Part shown: positions 23,809-30,759 of the stretch, in pieces
Numbering within the stretch: the stretch's first letter is position 1
Layout of the letters: the number at the start of each line of letters is the position of its first letter
Source: an uncultured Pseudoflavonifractor sp.
Lineage (GTDB): Bacteria; Bacillota; Clostridia; Oscillospirales; Oscillospiraceae
Direction: 5' to 3'
Assembly: GCA_947383685.1 (NCBI GenBank)
Contig: CANDEE010000011.1
Span: 1-37,618, forward strand
DNA length: 37,618 nt
Made by a program: the position numbers and the translations under genes
Notes under the pieces: generated by a model
The model's database searches: none
Told to the model about the DNA's origin: nothing
What the model saw: the letters and a program-made list of their open reading frames with translations, nothing else

Positions 23809-25419
23809 TCATTCTAAACTTTGCTCCAGTATGGCACCGCCTTTGAAAATGACCAGCAAGTGCTTTTCATCCAGCACCTTGACGGTATCCAAAACCATTC
23901 GGGCAACTGTATCGCTGTATGTATCCAGACAGCATGGTAAAAAGAAATTATGACTTACCTCAGGGGCATACTGTTCCAGATGCAGGCCTTCAATGTATTT
24001 TTCATACTCCTTTCTTTGCTCTAAAAGGCTTGAGATCTCACCAGTATGGCCATCCCAACTTTGACTATCTGCACTTTTTGCGATGATATCTGTGATTTCA
24101 GCATCTATCTTCTGCTGCAATGCTTTAAGATTTTGATACAGTTCCGGCATAGATTTCGCAGGTGGGCAGGTATCGAAATCGTGTGGTTGTGCAAATGGAG
24201 CCAGTAGATACTCAGGCCGATATAAGAAACTATTGATGGCTTGAGCTAAGGCCTTGTGAAGGGCATTTTCATCTAAGGTAGGCGAGTGCTTGCAATACTT
24301 CACCCCATAGGTCAAACGGTTTCGACAGCGCCATACAACACGGGTTTTGCCTCTCCGCTTCCATATACAGCGCCGATATAAAGTGTTACACTCGCTACAC
24401 ACAAGGATCTCCGACAATGCGTATTTCTGAGAATATGTCGGCTTAGGTTTTGCTGAATCAGAGGATTCCAAGGTTTTTTCCACTTGTCTTGCCGCTGTCC
24501 GCCGCCTGATCTCTGCTTGAACTGCATTATAGGTTTCGTGAGAGATAATGGCAGGGTGGCAGTTTTTGATGAGATATTGCGGAAGTACACCATCGTTTTT
24601 CTTCTGCTGTTTGGTAATGGGGTCAGTGGTATATGTCTTTTGTAACAGAACATCTCCAGTATATTTTTCATTGGTAAGAATTCCTTGAATACCCCGGATT
24701 GTCCAATTTGCATTTCCAGCCTTTGTGGGGATACCCTGTCTTTCCAATGAGGCCTTGATGCTTCTTAGGCTTTGCCCCGCCAGATAGTCCGCAAAAATTT
24801 GCCGGACAATAGAGGCCTCATCTGGGATGATTTGAGGTGTGCCATCTTCTCCTTTTTGATACCCTAACCAATGCTTGTAGTAATATCGAACTTTCCCCTC
24901 ACGGAATCCGGCCCGCACACCCCACTTGATTCGGCTGCTGGTGGCCTCGCTCTCTGCCTGAGAGTTGGCTCCCAACATGGCCAGTAGGAACTCGCTGTCC
25001 ATTTTTGATGTGTCAATATTCTCTGCCTCAAAGATAACAGGGATCTGTAGGCCTTGAAGCAACCTCACATAGTAAAGGCAGTCCAATGTGTTTCTGGCAA
25101 ATCGGGAGATAGACTTTGTCAGGATCAAATCCACCTTGCCCTGCTGGCAATAACGTATCATCCTCTGAAATTCTGGGCGCTTTTGTGCTGAGGTTCCGGT
25201 AATGCCCTCATCAGCAAAAATATCGACCAAGATCCAATCAGGGTTAGAGGCAATTTTATCTGTATAGTAGACCTTTTGCGTTTGATAGCTGTTCTGCTGA
25301 GATTCTTGGTTCGTCGATACACGACAATAGGCGGCTACCCGTAACTGGCGTTTGGGTCTATCTTGACTTTCGGAGTTTCTGGCGGGAATCTCAACGATTT
25401 CTCTACTGTGTGCGCTCAT
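23809..25419 (-). CDS. Large serine recombinase 2
   Basis: A 536-aa recombinase starting at the ATG at 25419, which overlaps the stop of the KilA-N gene (ATGA). The catalytic Ser35 is in AAYCRVSTNQES, followed by FADEGITGTSAQKRPEF and ILTKSISRFARNTLDC. The recombinase domain has GYQKGEDG and IQGILTNEKYTGDVLL. A full zinc ribbon (LVCSECNTLYRR, then WRC and KYC) and a coiled coil follow. All key residues are present, so it should be active. Recombinase 1 and 2 are clearly different sequences and not a recent duplication. It may serve transfer of the element, act jointly with recombinase 1, or be a relic of a second element. Confidence 0.93.
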   Translation of the reverse strand: MSAHSREIVEIPARNSESQDRPKRQLRVAAYCRVSTNQESQQNSYQTQKVYYTDKIASNPDWILVDIFADEGITGTSAQKRPEFQRMIRYCQQGKVDLILTKSISRFARNTLDCLYYVRLLQGLQIPVIFEAENIDTSKMDSEFLLAMLGANSQAESEATSSRIKWGVRAGFREGKVRYYYKHWLGYQKGEDGTPQIIPDEASIVRQIFADYLAGQSLRSIKASLERQGIPTKAGNANWTIRGIQGILTNEKYTGDVLLQKTYTTDPITKQQKKNDGVLPQYLIKNCHPAIISHETYNAVQAEIRRRTAARQVEKTLESSDSAKPKPTYSQKYALSEILVCSECNTLYRRCIWKRRGKTRVVWRCRNRLTYGVKYCKHSPTLDENALHKALAQAINSFLYRPEYLLAPFAQPHDFDTCPPAKSMPELYQNLKALQQKIDAEITDIIAKSADSQSWDGHTGEISSLLEQRKEYEKYIEGLHLEQYAPEVSHNFFLPCCLDTYSDTVARMVLDTVKVLDEKHLLVIFKGGAILEQSLE

Positions 25420-26021
25420 TGGGTGTCCCCCCGTGACTGTTCGCCATGGTGAAAAGCCCGAATCAGCGCATAGAGGTGTTTGGGATCGAGCCATGCCCGA
25501 AAGGCACAGGCGATTTCTGGATGAGCATATGTGCCGCCATTTTTTCCTTGCTTTGACTGTAAGCCAATGGCTTTCGTTGCCTCGATCCACTTTTTTGCGG
25601 TAAGGGTAAGAGAGGGACTTTTTAGTTCTCCGACTAAGGCTTGGTAACTGCTCATATCAAAATCAGGATTATTTTGTAACTCCCAATGGGATAAGAACGA
25701 GATCACAGAAGAGTCCCGAAGCCAGCTTTGAACAAGATACCCCGGTTGTTCAGGATTTATTTTGCGTGCTTCCTCGGTAAGAGAAATGTATTCAGCGAGG
25801 GAATCCAATTTTCCCGCAATGCCCGCATTTGGCATCGAAGCAGAGACAATCGGACGAGGAACAGACAAGTTCTCATCCAGATGATAACGGTCATACAGAA
25901 GTTGATCGTATCGCTCAAATTCCTCCTGTGAAATGATACCCTGCTGTAACAGATCCTTTAGGATGACTTCCTTGGAGAACACATAGGAGACATGGTTCCT
26001 TGTACTTTTTTCCACATCCAT
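25416..26021 (-). CDS. KilA-N domain protein with SHOCT-like N-terminus
   Basis: A 201-aa protein starting at the ATG at 26021, with AGGAGGGG 6 bases before it. The N-terminal part (LLQQGIISQEEFERYDQLLY) looks like a SHOCT-type short helical module. The C-terminal part (SLTLTAKKWIEATKAIGL then GKNGGTYAHPEIACAFRAWL) matches the KilA-N domain common in phage and mobile-element DNA-binding proteins. It probably binds DNA and regulates or assists the co-transcribed recombinase 2, with which it overlaps by four bases. Confidence 0.82.
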   Translation of the reverse strand: MDVEKSTRNHVSYVFSKEVILKDLLQQGIISQEEFERYDQLLYDRYHLDENLSVPRPIVSASMPNAGIAGKLDSLAEYISLTEEARKINPEQPGYLVQSWLRDSSVISFLSHWELQNNPDFDMSSYQALVGELKSPSLTLTAKKWIEATKAIGLQSKQGKNGGTYAHPEIACAFRAWLDPKHLYALIRAFHHGEQSRGDTQ

Positions 26022-26049
26022 TTGGCACCCCTCCTTAAACCATATCCCA

Positions 26050-26078
26050 ATTATAATAGATATGAGAGTGTTTGGAAA
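26050..26078 (-). promoter_or_regulatory. Promoter of the KilA-N/recombinase 2 operon
   Basis: On the minus strand TTTCCA (26078-26073), 17 bases, then TATAAT (26055-26050), 29 bases before the start codon. Confidence 0.65.
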
Positions 26079-26227
26079 GAGGAGGTGCATTAAATATACG
26101 CTATTTGTAGATTAAGCTTTTGCTCTGGACTCAAAAATGTGGAATATAAGTGGAATTGAATGATTTTTCTCTTGTGCGTTTTATACAGATTAGGGCATTG
26201 AATTTGTAGAAAGTGTCCAAGAAATTA

Positions 26228-26264
26228 GTAAAAAACTAAAACTCCACTTATTAAGTAGAGTTTT
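26228..26264 (-). terminator. Terminator of the HExxH gene
   Basis: AAAACTCCACTT and AAGTAGAGTTTT flank a three-base loop with one mismatch that becomes a G-U pair in the minus-strand RNA. On the minus strand it is followed by AGTTTTTT. The AT-rich stretch 26079-26227 between this and the KilA-N promoter holds no gene I can support. Confidence 0.7.
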
Positions 26265-26285
26265 AGGTGCACTGTATTGATGATG

Positions 26286-27128
26286 TCATTTGAGACTTGC
26301 GGTTTTCCACATCAATAGCCCTACATAGGTGGAACCCACACTCTCAATAAAATCGACACTGATTTCCCAAAACTTTTCTTTTGATATCTGATTAAAAATT
26401 GTGTCGAGTAGTCTGGCATAGAGATCTAAAATGGTTTTGGATGCAAAGATGCGGTTATTACTAAGATAAAGTAGGATATCATCTATATTATTTGATGAGT
26501 ATACTTGTTTATTCAGAAAAATAGATGTGAGCACAGATGAGACGGATGTTTTCGCATTTTGGCTTCCCCAGAAAACATTTGTGTCATCAAGACGAACTTC
26601 TTTCCGTAATTCAGAAACCGGTAACAGGTGAAGATAGGGATTGATATGGGCGGCCATATAGTCAGCAATGAATTCACGCCATATAGCATATCTGGCAGCG
26701 ATAGCCCCACTTTCATCATTAGTACAATAGGTGTAAAAGAAGTTGGTTCCATCCTTTTCGTGTATAATGCAGAAAATATGGCTCATCTCGTGAAGAATGA
26801 TTTCATACCACCCTACAGGATTATCTGCTGCGCCGGAACGAAGGAGTATGCCATATAGAGTCCCATTTATAAAGGCCTGTGCCTTAAATGTATCAATGTA
26901 TCCGTCTGCTGCGTAATCATCTGAGTATTCGTCCAAATAGTTAGGAAAATACTGATTACAAAAACGCTCATAGCCAGCAATCCCTTCTTCTGGAGCAAGA
27001 ATTTTCACTTTTAAATTATCTTTCAGAAAGAAATCAAAGCCGCACCATTGGTTGAATAATTGTTTGCAGCTCTCGATGATCTTGCCACTATCATTTCCTC
27101 CGGCAATCCGGGTCATTTCCGCTCTCAT
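26286..27128 (-). CDS. HExxH zincin-like protein, unknown
   Basis: A 280-aa cytoplasmic protein with no signal peptide. The motif ILHEMSHIF (near residues 111-119) is the HExxH of zinc metallopeptidases. REFIADYMAAH about 45 residues later can supply the third ligand (Glu) in gluzincin fashion. The C-terminal third is helical and of no family I recognise. It is AT-rich compared with the host. It is transcribed divergently from the DUF4143 ATPase, with 140 bases between them. A protease inside a recombinase-borne cargo could be a toxin, an effector or a regulator (as in ImmA-type repressor cleavage), but the sequence does not decide. Confidence 0.78.
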   Translation of the reverse strand: MRAEMTRIAGGNDSGKIIESCKQLFNQWCGFDFFLKDNLKVKILAPEEGIAGYERFCNQYFPNYLDEYSDDYAADGYIDTFKAQAFINGTLYGILLRSGAADNPVGWYEIILHEMSHIFCIIHEKDGTNFFYTYCTNDESGAIAARYAIWREFIADYMAAHINPYLHLLPVSELRKEVRLDDTNVFWGSQNAKTSVSSVLTSIFLNKQVYSSNNIDDILLYLSNNRIFASKTILDLYARLLDTIFNQISKEKFWEISVDFIESVGSTYVGLLMWKTASLK

Positions 27129-27155
27129 AAAGCGCCCCCTCCTTTATTTAGTGCT

Positions 27156-27164
27156 ATGATAGCA
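27156..27164 (-). promoter_or_regulatory. Candidate extended -10 with palindrome, HExxH gene
   Basis: On the minus strand TGC precedes TATCAT (27161-27156), 28 bases before the start. No good -35 is seen. The box lies in a 13-base palindrome TGCTAT-G-ATAGCA (27152-27164) that could be an operator. Confidence 0.4.
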
Positions 27165-27212
27165 TATTTAGACCTGATTTGTATATGAGCAATTGTGATT
27201 TACAAAAGTCGT

Positions 27213-27240
27213 TTGATTTTTTGCGATAATGTGCTATAAT
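27213..27240 (+). promoter_or_regulatory. Promoter of the ATPase/OLD nuclease pair
   Basis: TTGATT (27213-27218), 16 bases, then TATAAT (27235-27240), 30 bases before the proposed GTG start. Confidence 0.7.
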
Positions 27241-27269
27241 ATCGTTAGAATTATCGTGAGGTGATGCCC

Positions 27270-28589
27270 GTGTATCGAACAGCGTTAGAGCAATTGAAGA
27301 AGTGGAAAGCCAAAAAACGGCGCAAGCCCCTTATCATCCGGGGTGCTCGGCAGGTGGGCAAAACATGGCTCATGAAAGAGTTTGGCGCCAGCGAGTACGC
27401 CCATACCGTCTATATCAATTTTGACAACAATGAGCGGATGAAGACCCTGTTTGAGGGCAGTCTGGAGGTGGAGCGGCTGGTCACCGGTTTGGAACTCTAT
27501 GCCGGGCACAAGATTGATCCAGACAACACCCTGCTGATTTTTGACGAGGTGCAGGAGGTTCCGAAAGCTCTGTCCAGCCTGAAATACTTCAATGAGGATG
27601 CACCCCAGTATCAAATCGTCTGTGCAGGGAGCCTGTTGGGGGTAGCGCTTCATCAGGGGACATCCTTCCCTGTGGGTAAGGTGGAATTTCTTGATCTCTA
27701 TCCCCTGTCCTTTTTCGAGTTCATGATGGCTATGGGTAAGGAACGATATGTGGAGCTGCTAAAAAAGGGCGACTTCGACATGGCAACGACCTTTAAGCAG
27801 GACTATGTGGATCTGCTGAAGCACTACTACTATGTGGGGGGTATGCCAGAAGTAGTCCAAACCTTTGCTGAAAATCGAGATTTTAACGAGGCCAGAGAGA
27901 TCCAGCAGCGCATTTTAGCGGCCTACGAACAGGATTTTTCCAAACATGCCCCTAACGAGGTAGTACCTCGAATTCGGATGCTTTGGAACAGCATCCCCGC
28001 CCAGCTTGCCAAGGAGAACAAAAAGTTCATCTACGGACTCATCAAAGAGGGCGCACGGGCCAAAGAATATGAACTGGCCATGCTCTGGCTCACCGACTGC
28101 GGGCTTGTTCACAAGGTGCACCGGGTGACGGCACCCAGTTTACCCTTGAAAGCATATGAGGACTTAAAGGCTTTTAAGCTGTTCTTGGTAGATGTAGGGC
28201 TTCTCGGCTGTATGGTGGGCCTACGGCAAGACGTGCTGCTGGACGGCAACGAACTTTTCAAGGAATTTAAGGGGGCACTCACCGAGCAGTATGTCCTCCA
28301 ACAGCTCAAGACCGCCAAGGGGTTGAACATCTATTACTGGACGGCAGAGCGCGGGACAGCGGAGGTGGACTTTGTCCTCGACACCGGCAGCGACGTGATT
28401 CCCATAGAGGTCAAGGCAGAGCAAAACCTCCAGGCCAAGAGTCTGAAGGTCTACCACGAGAAGTTCCAGCCCAAACTCTCTATCCGGACCTCCATGGCGG
28501 ATTATAAAGAGGAAGAATGGCTGGTGAATCTGCCGCTGTGGATGATAGAGATAACAGGTGGGTACCGAGGTACTAATGGTATATTATAG
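27270..28589 (+). CDS. DUF4143-family AAA ATPase
   Basis: A 439-aa P-loop ATPase. The start is placed at GTG 27270, 6 bases after GAGGTG (27258-27263); the in-frame GTG at 27261 and ATG at 27264 overlap or touch that site. Walker A IIRGARQVGKTWLMKEF lies near residues 22-38 and Walker B LLIFDEVQEVP near 92-102. The sensor CAGSLLGVAL follows. The C-terminal DUF4143 region ends with a PD-(D/E)xK-like pattern, AEVDFVLDTGSDVIPIEVKA, typical of the family. Such ATPases are abundant in gut bacteria and lack a settled function. Its GC content is near host level, unlike the AT-rich nuclease gene 25 bases downstream with which it appears to share a transcript. Confidence 0.9.
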   Translation: MYRTALEQLKKWKAKKRRKPLIIRGARQVGKTWLMKEFGASEYAHTVYINFDNNERMKTLFEGSLEVERLVTGLELYAGHKIDPDNTLLIFDEVQEVPKALSSLKYFNEDAPQYQIVCAGSLLGVALHQGTSFPVGKVEFLDLYPLSFFEFMMAMGKERYVELLKKGDFDMATTFKQDYVDLLKHYYYVGGMPEVVQTFAENRDFNEAREIQQRILAAYEQDFSKHAPNEVVPRIRMLWNSIPAQLAKENKKFIYGLIKEGARAKEYELAMLWLTDCGLVHKVHRVTAPSLPLKAYEDLKAFKLFLVDVGLLGCMVGLRQDVLLDGNELFKEFKGALTEQYVLQQLKTAKGLNIYYWTAERGTAEVDFVLDTGSDVIPIEVKAEQNLQAKSLKVYHEKFQPKLSIRTSMADYKEEEWLVNLPLWMIEITGGYRGTNGIL

Positions 28590-28614
28590 AAAAAAAGAGA
28601 AAGGAATGCAGAAT

Positions 28615-30306
28615 ATGAAATTAGTTGAATTCTCAGTTACAAATTATCGCAGCATCACGACTGCTCACAAAATCAAACTACACAATTTAACTGTACTTGT
28701 TGGAAAAAATAACGAAGGAAAATCAAATCTATTGCGTGCCCTTAATGTTGCAATGTCCGCAGTAGTCTCATATAGCATCCATGATAATGAACGCATGATT
28801 AGGCAACGAAGTCAGTATAAATGGGAAAGCGATTTTCCCATCCAACTTCAATCCCGTCACAGTGGCCTTGAATCCATCTTTAAGCTCAATTTTCGTTTAG
28901 AGGGTGCAGAATTAAATGAATTCCATTCTCAAACAGGGATAGGAGGAAATGAAGATATTCCAATTACTGTAAAAATCGGGAAGGACAATACGCCTAAAAT
29001 TGAGGTTCCCAAAAGAGGATCCTCTGCGTATAAAAAGAAGTCACGCGAAGTCACTCAATTTATCTCAACAAGAATTTACATTAATTATATCCAAGCTATA
29101 CGCACCGATTCGATGGCAATCAAAGCACTGCAAGAAACAATCTGGAGTGAATTGAGGCCACTATATAGTAACACAGAGTATCAAAAAGCGTTAGAAAAGA
29201 TAAATCAATTACAGCAAGAAGCTCTGGATAGTATTTCGGCTCGTTTGTTGGAACCACTTAAAGTCTTTCTACCCAATCTACAATCCGTAGCAATAAAGCA
29301 ACCTGTCGATAATTTTGTGTCACGACACCCAAGGTCGGATTATGATGTAGTTATTGATGACGGACTCGCTACCAGCATCGCTAACAAGGGAGATGGAATT
29401 AAGAGTCTTATTACACTTGCCATTTTGAAAAACAGGCGCAACATCGGTGGTGCATCTGTCATTGCAATTGAAGAGCCTGAGTCACATTTGCATTCTGGTG
29501 CAATACATAGTTTAGTGGATGTGATTCAAAAAATGTCAGAAAACAGTCAGGTCATTATTACGACCCATAACCCACTGTTTGTTCAACAGAATAAGATTAG
29601 TTCCAACATCATTGTGGATAGCGGTTTGGCTCGGGCAGCAAAATCAATCGTTGAAATTAGAAACACCTTAGGGGTATTACCTTCTGATAATTTGCAAAAT
29701 GCCAGGAATGTGCTTTTGGTTGAGGGTGAAGACGACAAAATTACGCTATATAAATTGCTACCTAAGTACAGCGAAAGAATCAAAGAAGCCCTACGGCTAA
29801 ATCAAATCATTATAAAACCATTGCATGGAGCAGGCAATCTCTCGCACGATGCTGCTGATTTGAAAAACTGCATGTGTCGGTTTGTTGTATTACTCGACAA
29901 CGATAAAGCTGGGCAAACTGCTGCACAAAAAGCGATTTCAGATGGAGTAATTAAAGAAAGTGAAATTAAATTTACTATCTGCAATGGCTCTCCAGAGGCT
30001 GAACTTGAAGATTGTTTGCGCTCCGATATATATGCCACTCAAATTTTGAGTGAGTTTGGTGTTAATATAAATGTTCCAGAATTTCGTAGTAACGCAAAAT
30101 GGTCCGATCGTTTGAAGCAAGCATTTCTCTCTCAAGGATCAAAGTGGACAGACAGCACAGAAAAAAAGGTTAAACTGTTAGTTGCAAATTGTGTCCCTGA
30201 AAGCTCTGATATTAAAGATTTAGATAAAGTTGTAATATCTCAAAAAGCGGGGTTTTTGTCTGGCGTAGTAACTGTGATGGAAGCCATGCTTGCGGATATA
30301 GATTAA
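28615..30306 (+). CDS. OLD-family ATPase/TOPRIM endonuclease
   Basis: A 563-aa protein starting at the ATG at 28615 (AAGGA 9 bases before). The N-terminal ABC-type ATPase has Walker A GKNNEGKSNLL at residues 30-40 and Walker B VIAIEEPESHLHSG near 280-293. TTHNPLFVQ follows as the H-loop. The C-terminal TOPRIM domain has VLLVEGEDDKITLY (Glu near 368), FVVLLDNDKAGQ (near 423-434) and GSPEAELEDCL. OLD nucleases act in phage exclusion, either alone or with a UvrD helicase (Gabija) or a retron. Neither partner is present here, so it is a solitary class or a new pairing with the DUF4143 ATPase. Its base composition is strongly AT-rich compared with the flanking host genes, a sign of transfer. Confidence 0.92.
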   Translation: MKLVEFSVTNYRSITTAHKIKLHNLTVLVGKNNEGKSNLLRALNVAMSAVVSYSIHDNERMIRQRSQYKWESDFPIQLQSRHSGLESIFKLNFRLEGAELNEFHSQTGIGGNEDIPITVKIGKDNTPKIEVPKRGSSAYKKKSREVTQFISTRIYINYIQAIRTDSMAIKALQETIWSELRPLYSNTEYQKALEKINQLQQEALDSISARLLEPLKVFLPNLQSVAIKQPVDNFVSRHPRSDYDVVIDDGLATSIANKGDGIKSLITLAILKNRRNIGGASVIAIEEPESHLHSGAIHSLVDVIQKMSENSQVIITTHNPLFVQQNKISSNIIVDSGLARAAKSIVEIRNTLGVLPSDNLQNARNVLLVEGEDDKITLYKLLPKYSERIKEALRLNQIIIKPLHGAGNLSHDAADLKNCMCRFVVLLDNDKAGQTAAQKAISDGVIKESEIKFTICNGSPEAELEDCLRSDIYATQILSEFGVNINVPEFRSNAKWSDRLKQAFLSQGSKWTDSTEKKVKLLVANCVPESSDIKDLDKVVISQKAGFLSGVVTVMEAMLADID

Positions 30307-30338
30307 TCCCCCCAAATGTTAGCCTGATTCTTCTACAT

Positions 30339-30415
30339 TATGGCGCTCCAGCGGATGACTACTGCCTTGCCACATCTTCGGGCGGTGTACTCTCCGCTGG
30401 AGCGCCATATTTTTT
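30339..30415 (+). terminator. Large inverted repeat with T-tract at the right end of the element
   Basis: TATGGCGCTCCAGCGGA (30339-30355) and its exact complement (30393-30409) form a 17-bp perfect stem around a 37-base loop, followed by TTTTTT. It can end the OLD nuclease transcript before it runs antisense into sigK. Its position only 18-24 bases from the junction also allows a role in recombinase recognition. Confidence 0.65.
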
Positions 30416-30426
30416 CTCCTTTTGCT

Positions 30427-30633
30427 TCAACACTTCTTCACAATGTGAGCGACAAGCCTCAAATTGTGGACAATCAGGGCGTCTCTGGCCTCCTGATCTC
30501 CGGCGGCATAGCGTTCTAAGTATTCCCGTTCCTCCTCGGGTTTGAGCGCACGGGGAAAGGAACGGTCGGCGTGATCCAGGCGAAGGGGAAAGAACAGGGT
30601 GTGGAGCATCAGCACGAGCCAGGCGGAGAGCAT
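30427..30633 (-). CDS. sigK: sigK 5' segment (pro-SigK N-terminal part)
   Basis: It encodes the first 67 residues of SigK plus one element-derived Cys before a TGA. The start is the ATG at 30633, with GGGAGGT 7 bases before it; a TTG 21 bases upstream is less likely. The first ~20 residues, MLSAWLVLMLHTLFFPLRLD, are hydrophobic. This corresponds to the SigK pro-sequence that is clipped by the membrane protease SpoIVFB in B. subtilis. KPEEEREYLERYAAGD and HNLRLVAHIVKK follow, aligning with B. subtilis SigK region 1.2-2.1. The insertion point (KK|YY) differs from the B. subtilis skin site, which I recall as lying further into the gene at the ENEI codons. It is divergent from mutY. Confidence 0.92.
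   Translation of the reverse strand: MLSAWLVLMLHTLFFPLRLDHADRSFPRALKPEEEREYLERYAAGDQEARDALIVHNLRLVAHIVKKC
30430..30438. other. Element/sigK junction, right attachment site
   Basis: On the minus strand the sigK sequence ATTGTGAAGAAG meets element sequence TGTTGAAGC. The frame stops at TGA two codons after the second Lys. The AA pair in either Lys codon is shared with the left junction. Confidence 0.75.
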
Positions 30634-30699
30634 GAGCGGGACCTCCCTTTGCAAACAATCTTTTCCATCCTATTCAGGGAGGTTTTGTCCTGATACACG

Positions 30700-30728
30700 T
30701 TGAAATTTCGCAGAAAAGCAGATATAAT
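30700..30728 (+). promoter_or_regulatory. SigA-type promoter of mutY
   Basis: TTGAAA (30700-30705), 17 bases, then TATAAT (30723-30728), 32 bases before the GTG start. Confidence 0.8.
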
Positions 30729-30759
30729 AAAAATAATTGCCAAAGAGGGGGGAGAGGCT

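Larger units (their letters stand above)
21936..30435. mobile_element. sigK-intervening (skin-like) element
   Basis: About 8.5 kb of AT-richer DNA splits sigK. Both ends fall in the two Lys codons of HIVKK: AAAAAA at 21933-21938 on the left and CTTCTT (AAGAAG on the minus strand) at 30433-30438 on the right. The short shared sequence fits the two-base crossover used by large serine recombinases; the exact cut cannot be fixed from sequence. Contents in order are: serine recombinase 1 (minus), a 64-aa protein, serine recombinase 2, a KilA-N protein (all minus), an HExxH protein (minus), a DUF4143 ATPase and an OLD nuclease (plus). No phage structural genes are present, so it is a minimal element rather than an intact prophage. 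In Bacillus and Clostridioides, comparable elements are excised in the mother cell to restore sigK. Confidence 0.9.

Noticed and set aside
28615..30306. Gabija or retron defence system
   Set aside because: The OLD-type nuclease fits, but no UvrD-like helicase or reverse transcriptase lies next to it.
21936..30435. Intact prophage in sigK
   Set aside because: No capsid, terminase, tail, lysis or replication genes are present. Only recombinases, a KilA-N protein and cargo-like genes are seen.
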